DNA from: an uncultured Bacteroidaceae bacterium
Lineage (GTDB): Bacteria; Bacteroidota; Bacteroidia; Bacteroidales; Bacteroidaceae
Assembly (NCBI GenBank): GCA_905234605.1
Contig: CAJOIE010000004.1
Coordinates: forward strand, 111,734-175,733
Length of the DNA stretch: 64,000 nt
Reading direction: 5' to 3'
Part shown: positions 19,295 to 28,006 of the stretch, piece by piece
Layout: every line of letters starts with the position of its first letter
How positions within the stretch are numbered: position 1 is the first letter of the stretch
Position numbers and translations under genes: made by a program
The notes under the pieces: generated by a model
The model's input: only the letters and a program-made list of their open reading frames with translations
What the model was told of the DNA's origin: nothing
Database searches by the model: none

Positions 19295-20791
19295 ATGAGC
19301 ATGCGCCACGCTCTCTGCTTCTCTGCCCTCCTGTGGCTGCCCGCGGCAGCTGCCGGAGCCTGCGGTCCGGACGAAGGCCTCCTTCATCCCGACCTCACGC
19401 TCTCAGCCTCGGCCACAGCGTCGGGCGGCACCTTCGCGCCTCTCTGGCTCACGGCCAACCGTCATGGGCTGGGCAGCGTGCGCCCCACTTCCGGCATGCT
19501 ACGTGCCACGCTGGAGCGTCAGCCCGACGCCGACAGCACGCGCCGCTGGCAGCTCGCCTACGGGCTCGACGTGGCAGTGACCGCCGGCCATGAGCGCACC
19601 TTCGTGCCGCAGCAGTACTATGTGGCTGCACGCAGGGGCCTCTTCACCCTCACCCTCGGAGCCCGCCAGCAGCACCTCGTCACGCAGGACGACCGCCTCG
19701 CCGGCGGTGCCATGAGCCTCGGCATCAACGCACGCCCGCTGCCACAGGCCCGCCTTGACATAGACTGGTTTGCCATACCCGGCACCCGCGGTTGGTGGCA
19801 TTGGCGCATGCACGGCAGCTACGGCCTCTTCACCGACGGCGCATGGCAGCGGCAGTGGGGCAGCCGCTGGCGCTATGCCACGGGCACTCTCTACCACGAG
19901 AAAGCCCTCTACTGGCGCATAGGCCGCGAGGACCGTCTGCCCCTGACCTACGAGATAGGCCTCCGCATGGCCACCCAGTTTGGCGGCACAAGCTACAACA
20001 TCTTCACCGACCGCAACCCGCAGACCACCTACCGCCACGCGACAGGACCCGATGCCTTCGTCGACGCCCTGCTGTGCCGTGGCAGCGATGCCACCGACGG
20101 CAGCGACCCCAACACGGCAGGCAACCACCTGGGCAGCTACGTGATGCAGCTCAAGTGGCAGGCACCGGCGTGGCAGGCACGTGTGTACTGGGAACGCTAT
20201 TTCGACGACCAGTCGATGCTCACCGTGCAGTATGGCATACGCGACATGCTGCTCGGCGGCGAGGTCACCTTGCCCCGCAACAGCTACGTGAGCAAGGTCG
20301 TCGTGGAATGGCTCACCACGCGCGACCAGACAGGTGCCGTCTACCACGACGCCACCCCGTCGATGCCCGACAAGATGAACGGCCGCGACGACTACTACAA
20401 CCACCTGCTATATGCCGGCTGGGAGCACTACGGGCAGACACTCGGACACCCGTTCCTGACGTCGGTGCTCTACAACGACGTGCTCGACGCCTCGCACATG
20501 CTCCACTTCCGCAACACCCGCGTGCGTGCCCTGCACGTGGGCCTCGCGGGACAGCCCACGGCAGAGATAGAGTGGCGAGCCCTCATGTCGCTGACGCGCA
20601 ACTGGGGCACCTACGAGCGTCCGCTGCTGCCCGACCCGCGGCGGCAGGCCTACCTCTTCGGCGAGGCCACCTACTCTCCTGCCTCGGCACGCGGCTGGCA
20701 GTTCACCCTCGGCGTGGGCGTGGATCGCGGCCGCCTGCTCGGCAACAGCACCGGCGCGCAACTCACCATAGCCCGCCGCCTGCACCTATGA
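19295..20791 (+). CDS. Wzi-like capsule assembly family outer-membrane protein
   Basis: 498 residues from ATG 19295 (MSMRHALCF), chosen because it opens directly into a signal peptide (ALLWLPAAAAGA); an upstream in-frame start at 19172 would add 41 residues lacking a signal. The body consists of beta strands rich in W and Y (TANRHGLGSV, YYVAARRGLFTLTLGARQQ, FGGTSYN) with the layout of Bacteroidetes Wzi-family proteins, which are outer-membrane barrels tied to surface polysaccharide. It begins a tight five-gene plus-strand run leading to inositol-lipid genes, so a role in a lipid-linked envelope glycan is possible, but this is inference. Confidence 0.75.
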   Translation: MSMRHALCFSALLWLPAAAAGACGPDEGLLHPDLTLSASATASGGTFAPLWLTANRHGLGSVRPTSGMLRATLERQPDADSTRRWQLAYGLDVAVTAGHERTFVPQQYYVAARRGLFTLTLGARQQHLVTQDDRLAGGAMSLGINARPLPQARLDIDWFAIPGTRGWWHWRMHGSYGLFTDGAWQRQWGSRWRYATGTLYHEKALYWRIGREDRLPLTYEIGLRMATQFGGTSYNIFTDRNPQTTYRHATGPDAFVDALLCRGSDATDGSDPNTAGNHLGSYVMQLKWQAPAWQARVYWERYFDDQSMLTVQYGIRDMLLGGEVTLPRNSYVSKVVVEWLTTRDQTGAVYHDATPSMPDKMNGRDDYYNHLLYAGWEHYGQTLGHPFLTSVLYNDVLDASHMLHFRNTRVRALHVGLAGQPTAEIEWRALMSLTRNWGTYERPLLPDPRRQAYLFGEATYSPASARGWQFTLGVGVDRGRLLGNSTGAQLTIARRLHL

Positions 20792-20810
20792 CACAGTGAC
20801 ACCACCATCC

Positions 20811-21266
20811 ATGCGACGCATAACCGCCATACTCCTATGCATCACGGCTGCCGCCATCGTGCCCGCAGCCTGCGACAAGACACCCGTCAACGGGCCGCTC
20901 GACGGCTTCTGGCAGCTGACCACGATAGCCACGCCAGACAGCGTGCGCGACGTGCGGCGGCAAGGGGCGTTCCTGTCGGTCTACCTGCACCTGTCGCAGT
21001 GGGACCACGGCCACCGCGAACCACGCGTGTATGCCCACTTCACACACACCGCCGACTCAATCATCTTCTACGACTTTGCCCACCTCTCCACCCATCAGAC
21101 CACGGCCGACGACGACCAGCCCGTGACGCCTGAGGAAATGGCGTCCGGACTGCTCGACGACTGGGGCGTGCACACCCTCGATGCACGCTTCCGCGTGCTC
21201 ACCCTCAACCACAGCCGCATGGAGCTGCAAGCCGCCGACACCGTACTCACATTCCGCAAATACTGA
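20811..21266 (+). CDS. Lipocalin-like lipoprotein
   Basis: 151 residues from ATG 20811; a GTG at 20796 would add five residues. The signal peptide ends in a lipobox (VPAAC), then a short linker and one domain starting with GFWQLTTIATPDS and closing with MELQAADTVLTFRKY, the pattern of Bacteroidetes lipocalin-like lipoproteins. It should sit on an outer- or inner-membrane leaflet facing the periplasm and may bind a small hydrophobic ligand; the ligand is not known. The gene begins 19 bases after the Wzi-like gene and ends 7 bases before the GtrA gene, consistent with one operon. Confidence 0.7.
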   Translation: MRRITAILLCITAAAIVPAACDKTPVNGPLDGFWQLTTIATPDSVRDVRRQGAFLSVYLHLSQWDHGHREPRVYAHFTHTADSIIFYDFAHLSTHQTTADDDQPVTPEEMASGLLDDWGVHTLDARFRVLTLNHSRMELQAADTVLTFRKY

Positions 21267-21273
21267 CACAGGC

Positions 21274-21684
21274 ATGGGCAAACACCGTCATCTGCAACAG
21301 TTCTACCGCGCACAGCTGTCGGCACTCGTGGCCACCGGCGTGGACTATGCCGTCACGGCGGCACTCTTCCAGCTTGGCGGCGTGGACTACGTGTGGAGCT
21401 CACTGCTCGGAGCCGTGGCCGGAGGTGTGCTCAACTGCGTGGTCAACTACCACTGGACATTCAGCGACACGGAAGCATCGAAGCGCACCGTGGCCATGCG
21501 CTACATGGTGGTGTGGTCGGGAAGCATAGCCCTCAATGCATGGGGCGTGGCCGTGGTGGCCAGGTGGTTGAGCTCGGCACAGGTGGTGCTCACGACGCTG
21601 ATGACGGCCAAGGTGATAGTGACGGTGCTCGTAGGCTTGGCATGGAACTACGTCATGCAGAAACGCTGGGTGTACCGCAGCTGA
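21274..21684 (+). CDS. GtrA family membrane protein
   Basis: 136 residues, four predicted membrane helices, with the GtrA landmarks FxATGxxxA-like opening (LVATGVDYAVTAALF), the NCVVNYHWTF phrase between helices 2 and 3, and the terminal WNYVMQKRWVY. GtrA proteins are thought to flip or handle undecaprenyl-phosphate-linked sugars. The start at 21274 lies 7 bases after the previous stop; the longer frame from 21181 overlaps the lipocalin gene and is rejected. In this cluster it may serve transfer of a sugar to a lipid or surface glycan. Confidence 0.88.
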   Translation: MGKHRHLQQFYRAQLSALVATGVDYAVTAALFQLGGVDYVWSSLLGAVAGGVLNCVVNYHWTFSDTEASKRTVAMRYMVVWSGSIALNAWGVAVVARWLSSAQVVLTTLMTAKVIVTVLVGLAWNYVMQKRWVYRS

Positions 21685-21773
21685 CACACACATGCGCGGC
21701 CATGAGCCTTGCGTGACGTGGCCGCGGCGTGGCACACGCACATAGTCAACAGACAAACAACAAACCAACAGAT

Positions 21774-22445
21774 ATGACATTCCAATCCTTCCGCAACAGC
21801 ATCCAGCACGGGGTGTATCGCATCATAGACCCACCCGTGCGAGGCCTCTTGCGCATTGGCGCAACGCCCAACATGATGACCACCGTGGGACTGCTCGGCA
21901 ACCTGGCAGCTGCTGCCATGATAGCCTTCGCGACAGACACCTCCATGCTGGGATGGGCAGGAGCAGTGATACTCCTCTTCAGCATCTTCGACATGGTGGA
22001 CGGCTACATGGCGCGCACAGGACATTTAGAGAGCGAGTTCGGAGCCTTCTACGACTCCGTGCTCGACCGCTACTGTGAGCTGGCCACACTGGCCGCACTG
22101 GCATACCACTTCATGCAGACAGGGCGTGAACCCTTTGCACTCGTCACCTTCCTCTCCCTCATAGGAAGCATCATGGTGAGCTACATCCGCGCACGCGCCG
22201 AGGGGCTGGGCAAGGAGTGCAAGGTGGGACTCATGCAACGGCCGGAACGCGTGGTGGTGACCAGCCTGGGCCTGATGCTCTGCGGCGCACTGGCACCCTA
22301 CGTGGCCGCAAGCTTCGACCCCGAATGGATTGCGGCAGTGCCACAGATGCTGATAGCCATCCTGGCCAACGGCACGGCCGTGGTGCGCATACTGCATGTG
22401 CGTGCACAGATGGACAACAGGCAAGTGCGTGATGGACAACCGTAG
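21774..22445 (+). CDS. CDP-alcohol phosphatidyltransferase (probable phosphatidylinositol-phosphate synthase)
   Basis: 223 residues, integral membrane protein. The complete family signature D-G-x2-A-R-x8-G-x3-D-x3-D is present (Asp76, Gly77, Ala80, Arg81, Gly90, Asp94, Asp98). The enzyme joins a CDP-diacylglycerol to an alcohol. The AUR1-like gene directly after it and inositol-3-phosphate synthase two genes on make inositol-3-phosphate the probable acceptor, giving phosphatidylinositol phosphate; this matches the inositol lipid cluster described in Bacteroides. I see no PgpA-like phosphatase gene here, which in Bacteroides removes the extra phosphate. Start at ATG 21774; a GTG at 21729 would add 15 poor residues. 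Confidence 0.85.
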   Translation: MTFQSFRNSIQHGVYRIIDPPVRGLLRIGATPNMMTTVGLLGNLAAAAMIAFATDTSMLGWAGAVILLFSIFDMVDGYMARTGHLESEFGAFYDSVLDRYCELATLAALAYHFMQTGREPFALVTFLSLIGSIMVSYIRARAEGLGKECKVGLMQRPERVVVTSLGLMLCGALAPYVAASFDPEWIAAVPQMLIAILANGTAVVRILHVRAQMDNRQVRDGQP

Positions 22446-23250
22446 ACTGCAAGCCGCCGGCTCTTGGCATGCTGCGGCCAGACTCGTGGCGGCACTGATG
22501 CCATTCATTGTCTTCGCCTTGCTCTACGACTCCATGCGCTACTACCCCAACTACCTCTTCGGGGAAATCGACATACGGGGCATCTATGAGGCAGAGCGCA
22601 ATCTCTTCGGCATAGGCGCAGGCGCGGCACGGCTCACACCCAACGAGTGGTGGGCACAGCACACCACCGTGCCAGCCGACGTGGCTGCAGGCATATTCTA
22701 TCTTGGCTGGGTGCCCTTGCCCGTGGCTTTCGGAATATGGCTCTGTGTGAGCGGACGGCGCAGGGAGGCTCTACGCTTCTCGTGCGCGTTCCTATTTATT
22801 AATATAGTGGGTTTCATCGGCTACTACATCCACCCAGCTGCACCGCCATGGTATGTGGCCAAATACGGTTTCGAGCCCATCTTCGACACAGGCGGCGACA
22901 CGGCAGGCCTGGCAGGCTTCGACAACATAATAGGCATGCCCCTGTTCGCATCCATCTACGCCGGCAACGCCAACGTCTTCGCGGCAGTGCCGTCGCTCCA
23001 TGCAGCCTACTGCCCCGTGGCATGCTTCTATGCGTTGCGCTTCAGGCAGGTGAAATGGGCTATAGCCCTGGCAGTCTTCTCGGTTGGGATATGGTGGACA
23101 GCCGTATACACCGGCCACCACTACACCATCGACGTGCTGCTCGGCATAGCCACGGCCATCGTGGGCGTTGCTGCCTATGAGCTGCTGCTTCGGCACTGCC
23201 ATTGCATCGCACACGCCATGGACGTGTATGCACAAAAGTTTGTCGTTTAG
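22432..23250 (+). CDS. AUR1/PAP2-like inositol phosphorylceramide synthase
   Basis: 272 residues with about six membrane helices. Motifs are those of the AUR1 branch of the PAP2 superfamily: YYIHPAAPPWY at 131-141, PSLHAAY with His190, and GHHYTIDVLLG with His230 and Asp234, the catalytic histidines and aspartate. The enzyme moves phosphoinositol from phosphatidylinositol to ceramide on the outer face of the inner membrane. Bacteroidetes make sphingolipids, and an AUR1-like protein in an inositol cluster has been shown to make inositol phosphorylceramide in Bacteroides thetaiotaomicron. The start overlaps the end of the phosphatidyltransferase gene by 14 bases, indicating coupled expression. 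Confidence 0.85.
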   Translation: MDNRRLQAAGSWHAAARLVAALMPFIVFALLYDSMRYYPNYLFGEIDIRGIYEAERNLFGIGAGAARLTPNEWWAQHTTVPADVAAGIFYLGWVPLPVAFGIWLCVSGRRREALRFSCAFLFINIVGFIGYYIHPAAPPWYVAKYGFEPIFDTGGDTAGLAGFDNIIGMPLFASIYAGNANVFAAVPSLHAAYCPVACFYALRFRQVKWAIALAVFSVGIWWTAVYTGHHYTIDVLLGIATAIVGVAAYELLLRHCHCIAHAMDVYAQKFVV

Positions 23251-23338
23251 GGCAGATAAGGCCACAGATAACGGCAAAAAAGACAAAATAGTGCAGAAAT
23301 GTAACCATATCGGGTATACCATGTAGTGGAATAATCAG

Positions 23339-23346
23339 TATTTTTG
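23339..23346 (+). promoter_or_regulatory. Possible -7 element for the inositol-3-phosphate synthase gene
   Basis: TATTTTTG followed by CAGCC, 40 bases before the start codon. No clear -33 TTTG at 19-22 bases upstream. Confidence 0.4.
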
Positions 23347-23386
23347 CAGCCACTAACTAACAACCGAAAAACATATCACTGAGACA

Positions 23387-24715
23387 ATGTCAACCACAAA
23401 CGTGAAGCCAGCCGACGGAAAGCTGGGTATTCTGGTAGTAGGCAACGGAGCCGTGGCTACCACATTCATGACGGGTGTGCTCATGGCACGCAAAGGTCTA
23501 ACGAAGCCTGTTGGCTCCATGACACAGTATGACAAGATACGTGTCGGCCGCGGAGACAGCAAGAAGTATCTCAAGTATGCCGACATAGTGCCCATCGCCA
23601 AGCTCAGCGACATAGTCTTCGGCACATGGGATGTCTATCCGCAGAATGCCTACCAGAGTGCCATCTATGCCGAGGTGCTCAAGGAAAAGGACATAGAGCC
23701 CGTGCGCGATGAGCTCGAGCAGATCAAGCCCATGCCGGCAGCTTTCGACAAGAACTATGCAAAGCGTCTGGATGGCGACAACACCAAGGGCGACATCACC
23801 CGCTGGCAGATGGTAGAGGCTCTGCGTGAGGACATCCGACGCTTCAAGCAGGAGAAAGGCTGTCAGCGTATAGTGGTGCTCTGGGCTGCATCCACCGAGA
23901 TCTACGTGCCCGTGAACAAGGAGGTGCACTACCGTCTGGCCGACCTTGAGGCTGCCATGAAGGCCGACGACCGCGAGCATGTGGCACCATCCATGTGCTA
24001 TGCCTATGCCGCTCTGTGCGAGGGCGCTCCCTTCATCATGGGTGCCCCCAACACCACCGTCGATATTCCTGCGATATGGGAGCTGGCAGAGAAGACCAGA
24101 ATGCCTATAGCCGGCAAGGACTTCAAGACCGGTCAGACACTCGTCAAGAGCGGCTTTGCACCCATCATCGGCACACGCTGCCTGGGCCTCAACGGGTGGT
24201 TCTCAACCAACATACTCGGCAACCGCGACGGTCTCGTGCTCGACGAGCCGGCCAACTTCCGCACCAAGGAAGTGTCGAAGCTCTCCACCCTCGAGACCAT
24301 TCTCAAGCCCGAGGCACAGCCCGACCTCTATGGTCATGGCAACGACGACGACACCCAGTACTACCACAAGGTGCGCATCAACTACTATCCGCCCCGCAAC
24401 GACAACAAGGAAGGCTGGGACAACATAGACATCTTCGGCTGGATGGGCTATCCCATGCAAATCAAGATTAACTTCCTATGCCGCGACAGCATACTCGCTG
24501 CGCCGCTCTGCCTCGACCTCTGCTTGCTCAGCGACCTGGCAGCACGCGCCGGCCGTTATGGCATACAGCGTTTCCTGAGCTTCTTCCTCAAGAGCCCCAT
24601 GCACGACTACACCCAGGGCGAGGAACCAGTCAACAACCTCTATCAGCAGTACACCATGCTGAAGAATGCCATCCGCGAGATGGGCGGCTACGAGGCCGAC
24701 GAGGAGATTGACTAA
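23387..24715 (+). CDS. Inositol-3-phosphate synthase
   Basis: 442 residues. It converts glucose 6-phosphate to 1D-myo-inositol 3-phosphate using NAD in the cytoplasm. The N-terminal nucleotide-binding loop is ILVVGNGAVATTFMTG (~13-29); the conserved catalytic half shows KDFKTGQTL, LGLNGWFSTNILGNRDG and the DNIDIFGWMGYPMQIKINF stretch before the CRDSILAAPLCLDL helix. Length fits the short prokaryotic form (430-440 residues). It lies 136 bases after the AUR1-like gene with its own weak promoter signal and supplies the inositol head group for the two lipid synthases upstream. A hairpin follows the stop. Confidence 0.95.
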   Translation: MSTTNVKPADGKLGILVVGNGAVATTFMTGVLMARKGLTKPVGSMTQYDKIRVGRGDSKKYLKYADIVPIAKLSDIVFGTWDVYPQNAYQSAIYAEVLKEKDIEPVRDELEQIKPMPAAFDKNYAKRLDGDNTKGDITRWQMVEALREDIRRFKQEKGCQRIVVLWAASTEIYVPVNKEVHYRLADLEAAMKADDREHVAPSMCYAYAALCEGAPFIMGAPNTTVDIPAIWELAEKTRMPIAGKDFKTGQTLVKSGFAPIIGTRCLGLNGWFSTNILGNRDGLVLDEPANFRTKEVSKLSTLETILKPEAQPDLYGHGNDDDTQYYHKVRINYYPPRNDNKEGWDNIDIFGWMGYPMQIKINFLCRDSILAAPLCLDLCLLSDLAARAGRYGIQRFLSFFLKSPMHDYTQGEEPVNNLYQQYTMLKNAIREMGGYEADEEID

Positions 24716-24768
24716 ATCCACGCGGGCGTGTGTGCCATGTGGCCGCATGCGCCACTGTTGAGATAAGA

Positions 24769-24805
24769 GGAGCAGGAGGCAGCGTCATGGCGCGTCTCCT
24801 GCTCC
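24769..24805 (+). terminator. Hairpin after inositol-3-phosphate synthase
   Basis: GGAGCAGGAG at 24769-24778 pairs perfectly with 24796-24805 (10 base pairs, loop 17). No U-run follows, so termination strength is uncertain. Confidence 0.45.
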
Positions 24806-24860
24806 GTGTTCTACAGTCACGTTCCGCCACATTGCCCAATGCTTTCCTTTCATCTAATTG

Positions 24861-27635
24861 ATGCTTCTCTCTTCACCTATTTATATAATATCCTCCCGTG
24901 TGCGCGCCGCCGTGCTGTCGGTGCTCTGCCTTGTGGCTGCACATGCCGGCGCACAGGTCACCGGTGTGGTTCTTGACGCCCAGACACGTCAGCCGTTAGA
25001 GTATGTCAGTGTCTACTACGAGGGCAAGGGACAGGGCGAGATGACCGACCAGCGTGGCCGCTTCTCTCTCCGTGAGGACCCGGCATGGACACAGCTGACC
25101 ATCTCCACCATGGGCTACGAGAAGCAGGTGGTGAAGCTCAAGGCCTTTGGCAAGAACAAAGGCATCCGTGTCATGCTCAAGCCCGATGCCGTGAGCATGA
25201 AGGAGGTGGAGGTTAGCTCGCAGCGCACACGCTACAGCCGGCGCAACAACCCTGCCGTCGACTTCATGCAGCGGGTGATAGCCCATAAGCGTGCCAATGA
25301 CCTGCACGCCAAGGACTACTTCACCTACACCACCTATGAGAAGATGACGTTCTCCATCAACGAGTTCACGGAGAGCATCTTCGACCTGGAGGAGGGGCGT
25401 AGCTGGGCCTTCCTCAAGGACCACGTGGAGCGTCATCCGCAGACGGGCAAGCTCATACTGCCCCTCACCGTGGACGAGCAGCTGTCGCACACCTTCTATC
25501 GCCGCAGTCCCAAGACGGAGAAGGAACTCATCAAGGCTAAGAGCACACGAGGCATCAATGAGCTTGTCAACACGGGCGAGATAATGACCACGGTGCTGAA
25601 GGACTGCTTCACCGACGTCAACATCTACGATGAGGAGTGCCGTCTCCTACAGTTCCATTTCAAGAGTCCCATTGCCAACTCGGCCATCAGCTTCTACCGC
25701 TATTACTTGCAGGATACTCTCTTCTTTGTGCGTTCCACCCCCGAGATGCGCGCCGCCAAGGAGTATAACCCGCTCGACTTCTATGTGACGCGCGCCGAGG
25801 CCCACGCCGCAGGCATCGAGCGCTTCGACAGTGTCGTCGTGCTGGGCTTCACTCCCAACAACCAGCAGGACATAGGCTTCAACGGACGCCTGTATGTGCT
25901 TGCCGATTCGTCCTACCAGGTGAAAACGTGCGAGCTGCATGTGCCCAAGCAGTCGAATGTGAACTTTGTCGACGACATCGCCATCCAACAGTACTACGAG
26001 GACCTGCCCACGGGCGAGCGTGTCTGCGTCAACAACGACATGTTGGTGGAGCTCTCCGTGGCATCGTGGCTGTCGAAACTGCTCGTGCAGCGCACCGTGC
26101 GCAACTTCGACTACCAGTTCGACGAGATACCAGCCAACCTCTTCCGCCGCATCAAGGGCACTACCTACACAGAGCCCGATGCCACGATGCACACCGATGA
26201 CCAGTACTGGGCGCAGTACCGGCAGCAGGAGCTCACCAAGTCGGAGAGCGAGATTGGCGGCCTGCTCAAGAAACTCACCGAGATGCGGGGCTTCAAGCCC
26301 ATCATGTTTGGCGTGAAGGCTCTGATAGAGAACTATATAGAGACATCCGACTCTACTGCCACCAACAAGTTCGACTTCGGCCCAATCAACACCACCGTGT
26401 CGTGGAACGACTACGACCGCTGGCGCTTCCGTCTGTCGGGCTTCACCACAGCCCACCTCAACCCCCACTGGTTCCTGGGTGGCTATGTTGCCTACGGCAC
26501 CCAGAGCCGCAACCTCTACGGCTGGGGCGAGGTCACCTACAGCTTCAACCGCAAGGCCTACCTGCCACGCGAGTTCCCCCGCAACAACCTGCACTTCTCC
26601 TACCGCCGCGACGTCACCACGCCTTTCGACAAGTTCGTGCCCACGGACAAGGACAATATGTTCATGGCCTTCCACACGGCCAAGGTCGACCAGTATAACC
26701 TCGTCAGCGAGTGGAAAGCCATGTGGGACCGCGAGTGGTACAATGGTGCCAAGATGCAGCTGCGCTATATGCGCACGCATCAGCGTCCCGTCGACAAACT
26801 CTTCTACCAGGCCCTCGGCACCGACGCCGCAGTGACTGCCACGGCCGACATGTCGCGCCTTGCCTACGCCCCTGCACTGCACCGCCGCTCCATCACCACC
26901 TCGGAGCTCTATGGCAGCATAAGCTTCGAGCCCGGAGCCACCTATATCAACACCAAGCAGCGCCGCGTGAAGATCAACAAGGACGCACCCATCTTCACCG
27001 TCAGCCACACCATGGGTCTGAAGGGCGTGCTGGGCGGCGACTATGCATATAATGTCACCGAGGCCGGCATCTACAAGCGCATCTACGTGCCCTCGGGATG
27101 GGGCTATTTCGACACCGACATCCGCGCCGGCATGCAGTGGAACAAGGTGCCCTTCCCGCTGCTCATACACCCCGCCGTCAACCAGAGCTATGTGATGCAG
27201 GACTTCACCTTCTCACTCATCAATAGCCTGGAGTTCCTCAACGACCGCTATGCACAGCTCATGTGGTCGTGGGACCTCTGCGGCAAGATCTTCAACCGCG
27301 TGCCCTTGCTAAAGAAGCTGCACTGGCGCGAATATATAGGCGTGAACGCGCTCTGGGGCACACTTTCCGACAAGAACAACCCTGCCGCTTCCGGCTATAC
27401 CGACGCCGACCTCTTCTATCTGCCAGGCCACTTCATCACCAATGCCGACGGCACCGTGGCCTACGAGAACAACACCGTGGTGATGGATCCCAAGACACCC
27501 TATGTGGAGCTGCGTCTCGGCGTGCACAACATCTTCAAGATACTCCATGTGGAGTATGTGCGCCGCCTCACCTATCTCGACGACCCAGGGACGAAGAAAC
27601 ACGGCGTGCGCTTTATGTTCCGCGTCTTCTTCTGA
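24861..27635 (+). CDS. DUF5686 outer-membrane protein with carboxypeptidase-like regulatory domain
   Basis: 924 residues from ATG 24861. A signal peptide (AVLSVLCLVAAHAGAQ) is followed at ~30-110 by a CarboxypepD_reg-like beta-sandwich (VTGVVLDAQTRQPLEYVSV ... MTDQRGRFSL ... TISTMGYE), then by the long DUF5686 region (VDFMQRVIAHKRAND ... YFTYTTYEKMTF), and finally a strand-rich C-terminal half ending GVRFMFRVFF, typical of an outer-membrane barrel closing on an aromatic residue. The domain order resembles a short TonB-dependent receptor without the plug. Function is unknown; the protein family is very common in Bacteroidetes. It stands alone between a hairpin and repeat locus 3. Confidence 0.85.
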   Translation: MLLSSPIYIISSRVRAAVLSVLCLVAAHAGAQVTGVVLDAQTRQPLEYVSVYYEGKGQGEMTDQRGRFSLREDPAWTQLTISTMGYEKQVVKLKAFGKNKGIRVMLKPDAVSMKEVEVSSQRTRYSRRNNPAVDFMQRVIAHKRANDLHAKDYFTYTTYEKMTFSINEFTESIFDLEEGRSWAFLKDHVERHPQTGKLILPLTVDEQLSHTFYRRSPKTEKELIKAKSTRGINELVNTGEIMTTVLKDCFTDVNIYDEECRLLQFHFKSPIANSAISFYRYYLQDTLFFVRSTPEMRAAKEYNPLDFYVTRAEAHAAGIERFDSVVVLGFTPNNQQDIGFNGRLYVLADSSYQVKTCELHVPKQSNVNFVDDIAIQQYYEDLPTGERVCVNNDMLVELSVASWLSKLLVQRTVRNFDYQFDEIPANLFRRIKGTTYTEPDATMHTDDQYWAQYRQQELTKSESEIGGLLKKLTEMRGFKPIMFGVKALIENYIETSDSTATNKFDFGPINTTVSWNDYDRWRFRLSGFTTAHLNPHWFLGGYVAYGTQSRNLYGWGEVTYSFNRKAYLPREFPRNNLHFSYRRDVTTPFDKFVPTDKDNMFMAFHTAKVDQYNLVSEWKAMWDREWYNGAKMQLRYMRTHQRPVDKLFYQALGTDAAVTATADMSRLAYAPALHRRSITTSELYGSISFEPGATYINTKQRRVKINKDAPIFTVSHTMGLKGVLGGDYAYNVTEAGIYKRIYVPSGWGYFDTDIRAGMQWNKVPFPLLIHPAVNQSYVMQDFTFSLINSLEFLNDRYAQLMWSWDLCGKIFNRVPLLKKLHWREYIGVNALWGTLSDKNNPAASGYTDADLFYLPGHFITNADGTVAYENNTVVMDPKTPYVELRLGVHNIFKILHVEYVRRLTYLDDPGTKKHGVRFMFRVFF

Positions 27636-27711
27636 ACGGCTCCGGCCATGCACCGATAGCGGCAGCCCCTTGCAATGCCACGGCACACCTCGTGCAGGAG
27701 CATTGCCGTAT

Positions 27712-27815
27712 ACCCTGCACCGTACCCATCAGACACCCTGCACCCACTGCACAAACACCCTGCACCGTCCGCGCAACCACCGTGCAGGGTGTTTGGTCAT
27801 CACCCTGCACCCACT
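27712..27815. repeat. 22/23-base-period repeat cluster with inverted copy (locus 3)
   Basis: ACCCTGCAC cores start at 27712, 27735, 27757 and 27802 on the plus strand, with one reversed core at 27782-27791. Spacing is 23, 22 and 45 (about two periods). AAACACCCTGCAC at 27753-27765 forms a perfect 13-base-pair inverted repeat with 27782-27794, which could act as a terminator hairpin for the DUF5686 gene. The half-units between cores are not conserved here, unlike loci 1 and 2. Confidence 0.85.
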
Positions 27816-27907
27816 TCTGACAGCATCAGCATACACTCATCTGCCTCTTTGCACAAAAAAAAGGCAGCAGAGTGCACCTTTTGGCCGTTTTCTTTACCCC
27901 TACGTGG

Positions 27908-27935
27908 TTGTGTTACCAATAAATCCATATCTTTG
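27908..27935 (+). promoter_or_regulatory. Promoter of the LPP20-like/transglutaminase-like gene set
   Basis: TTG at 27908-27910 and TATCTTTG at 27928-27935, spacing 17, followed by CCC. It is 72 bases before the start codon at 28007 and downstream of repeat locus 3. Confidence 0.55.
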
Positions 27936-28006
27936 CCCTGTCTTCCCCAAGCGTGGGGGAGAGCACTAACAAGCATGATTATCCACTAAAAACAACTCTT
28001 TACACA

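Noticed and set aside
25647..27170. 507-codon open frame on the minus strand opposite the DUF5686 gene
   Set aside because: It lies wholly within the DUF5686 gene, mirrors its codon bias and resembles no family; an artefact of GC-rich third positions.
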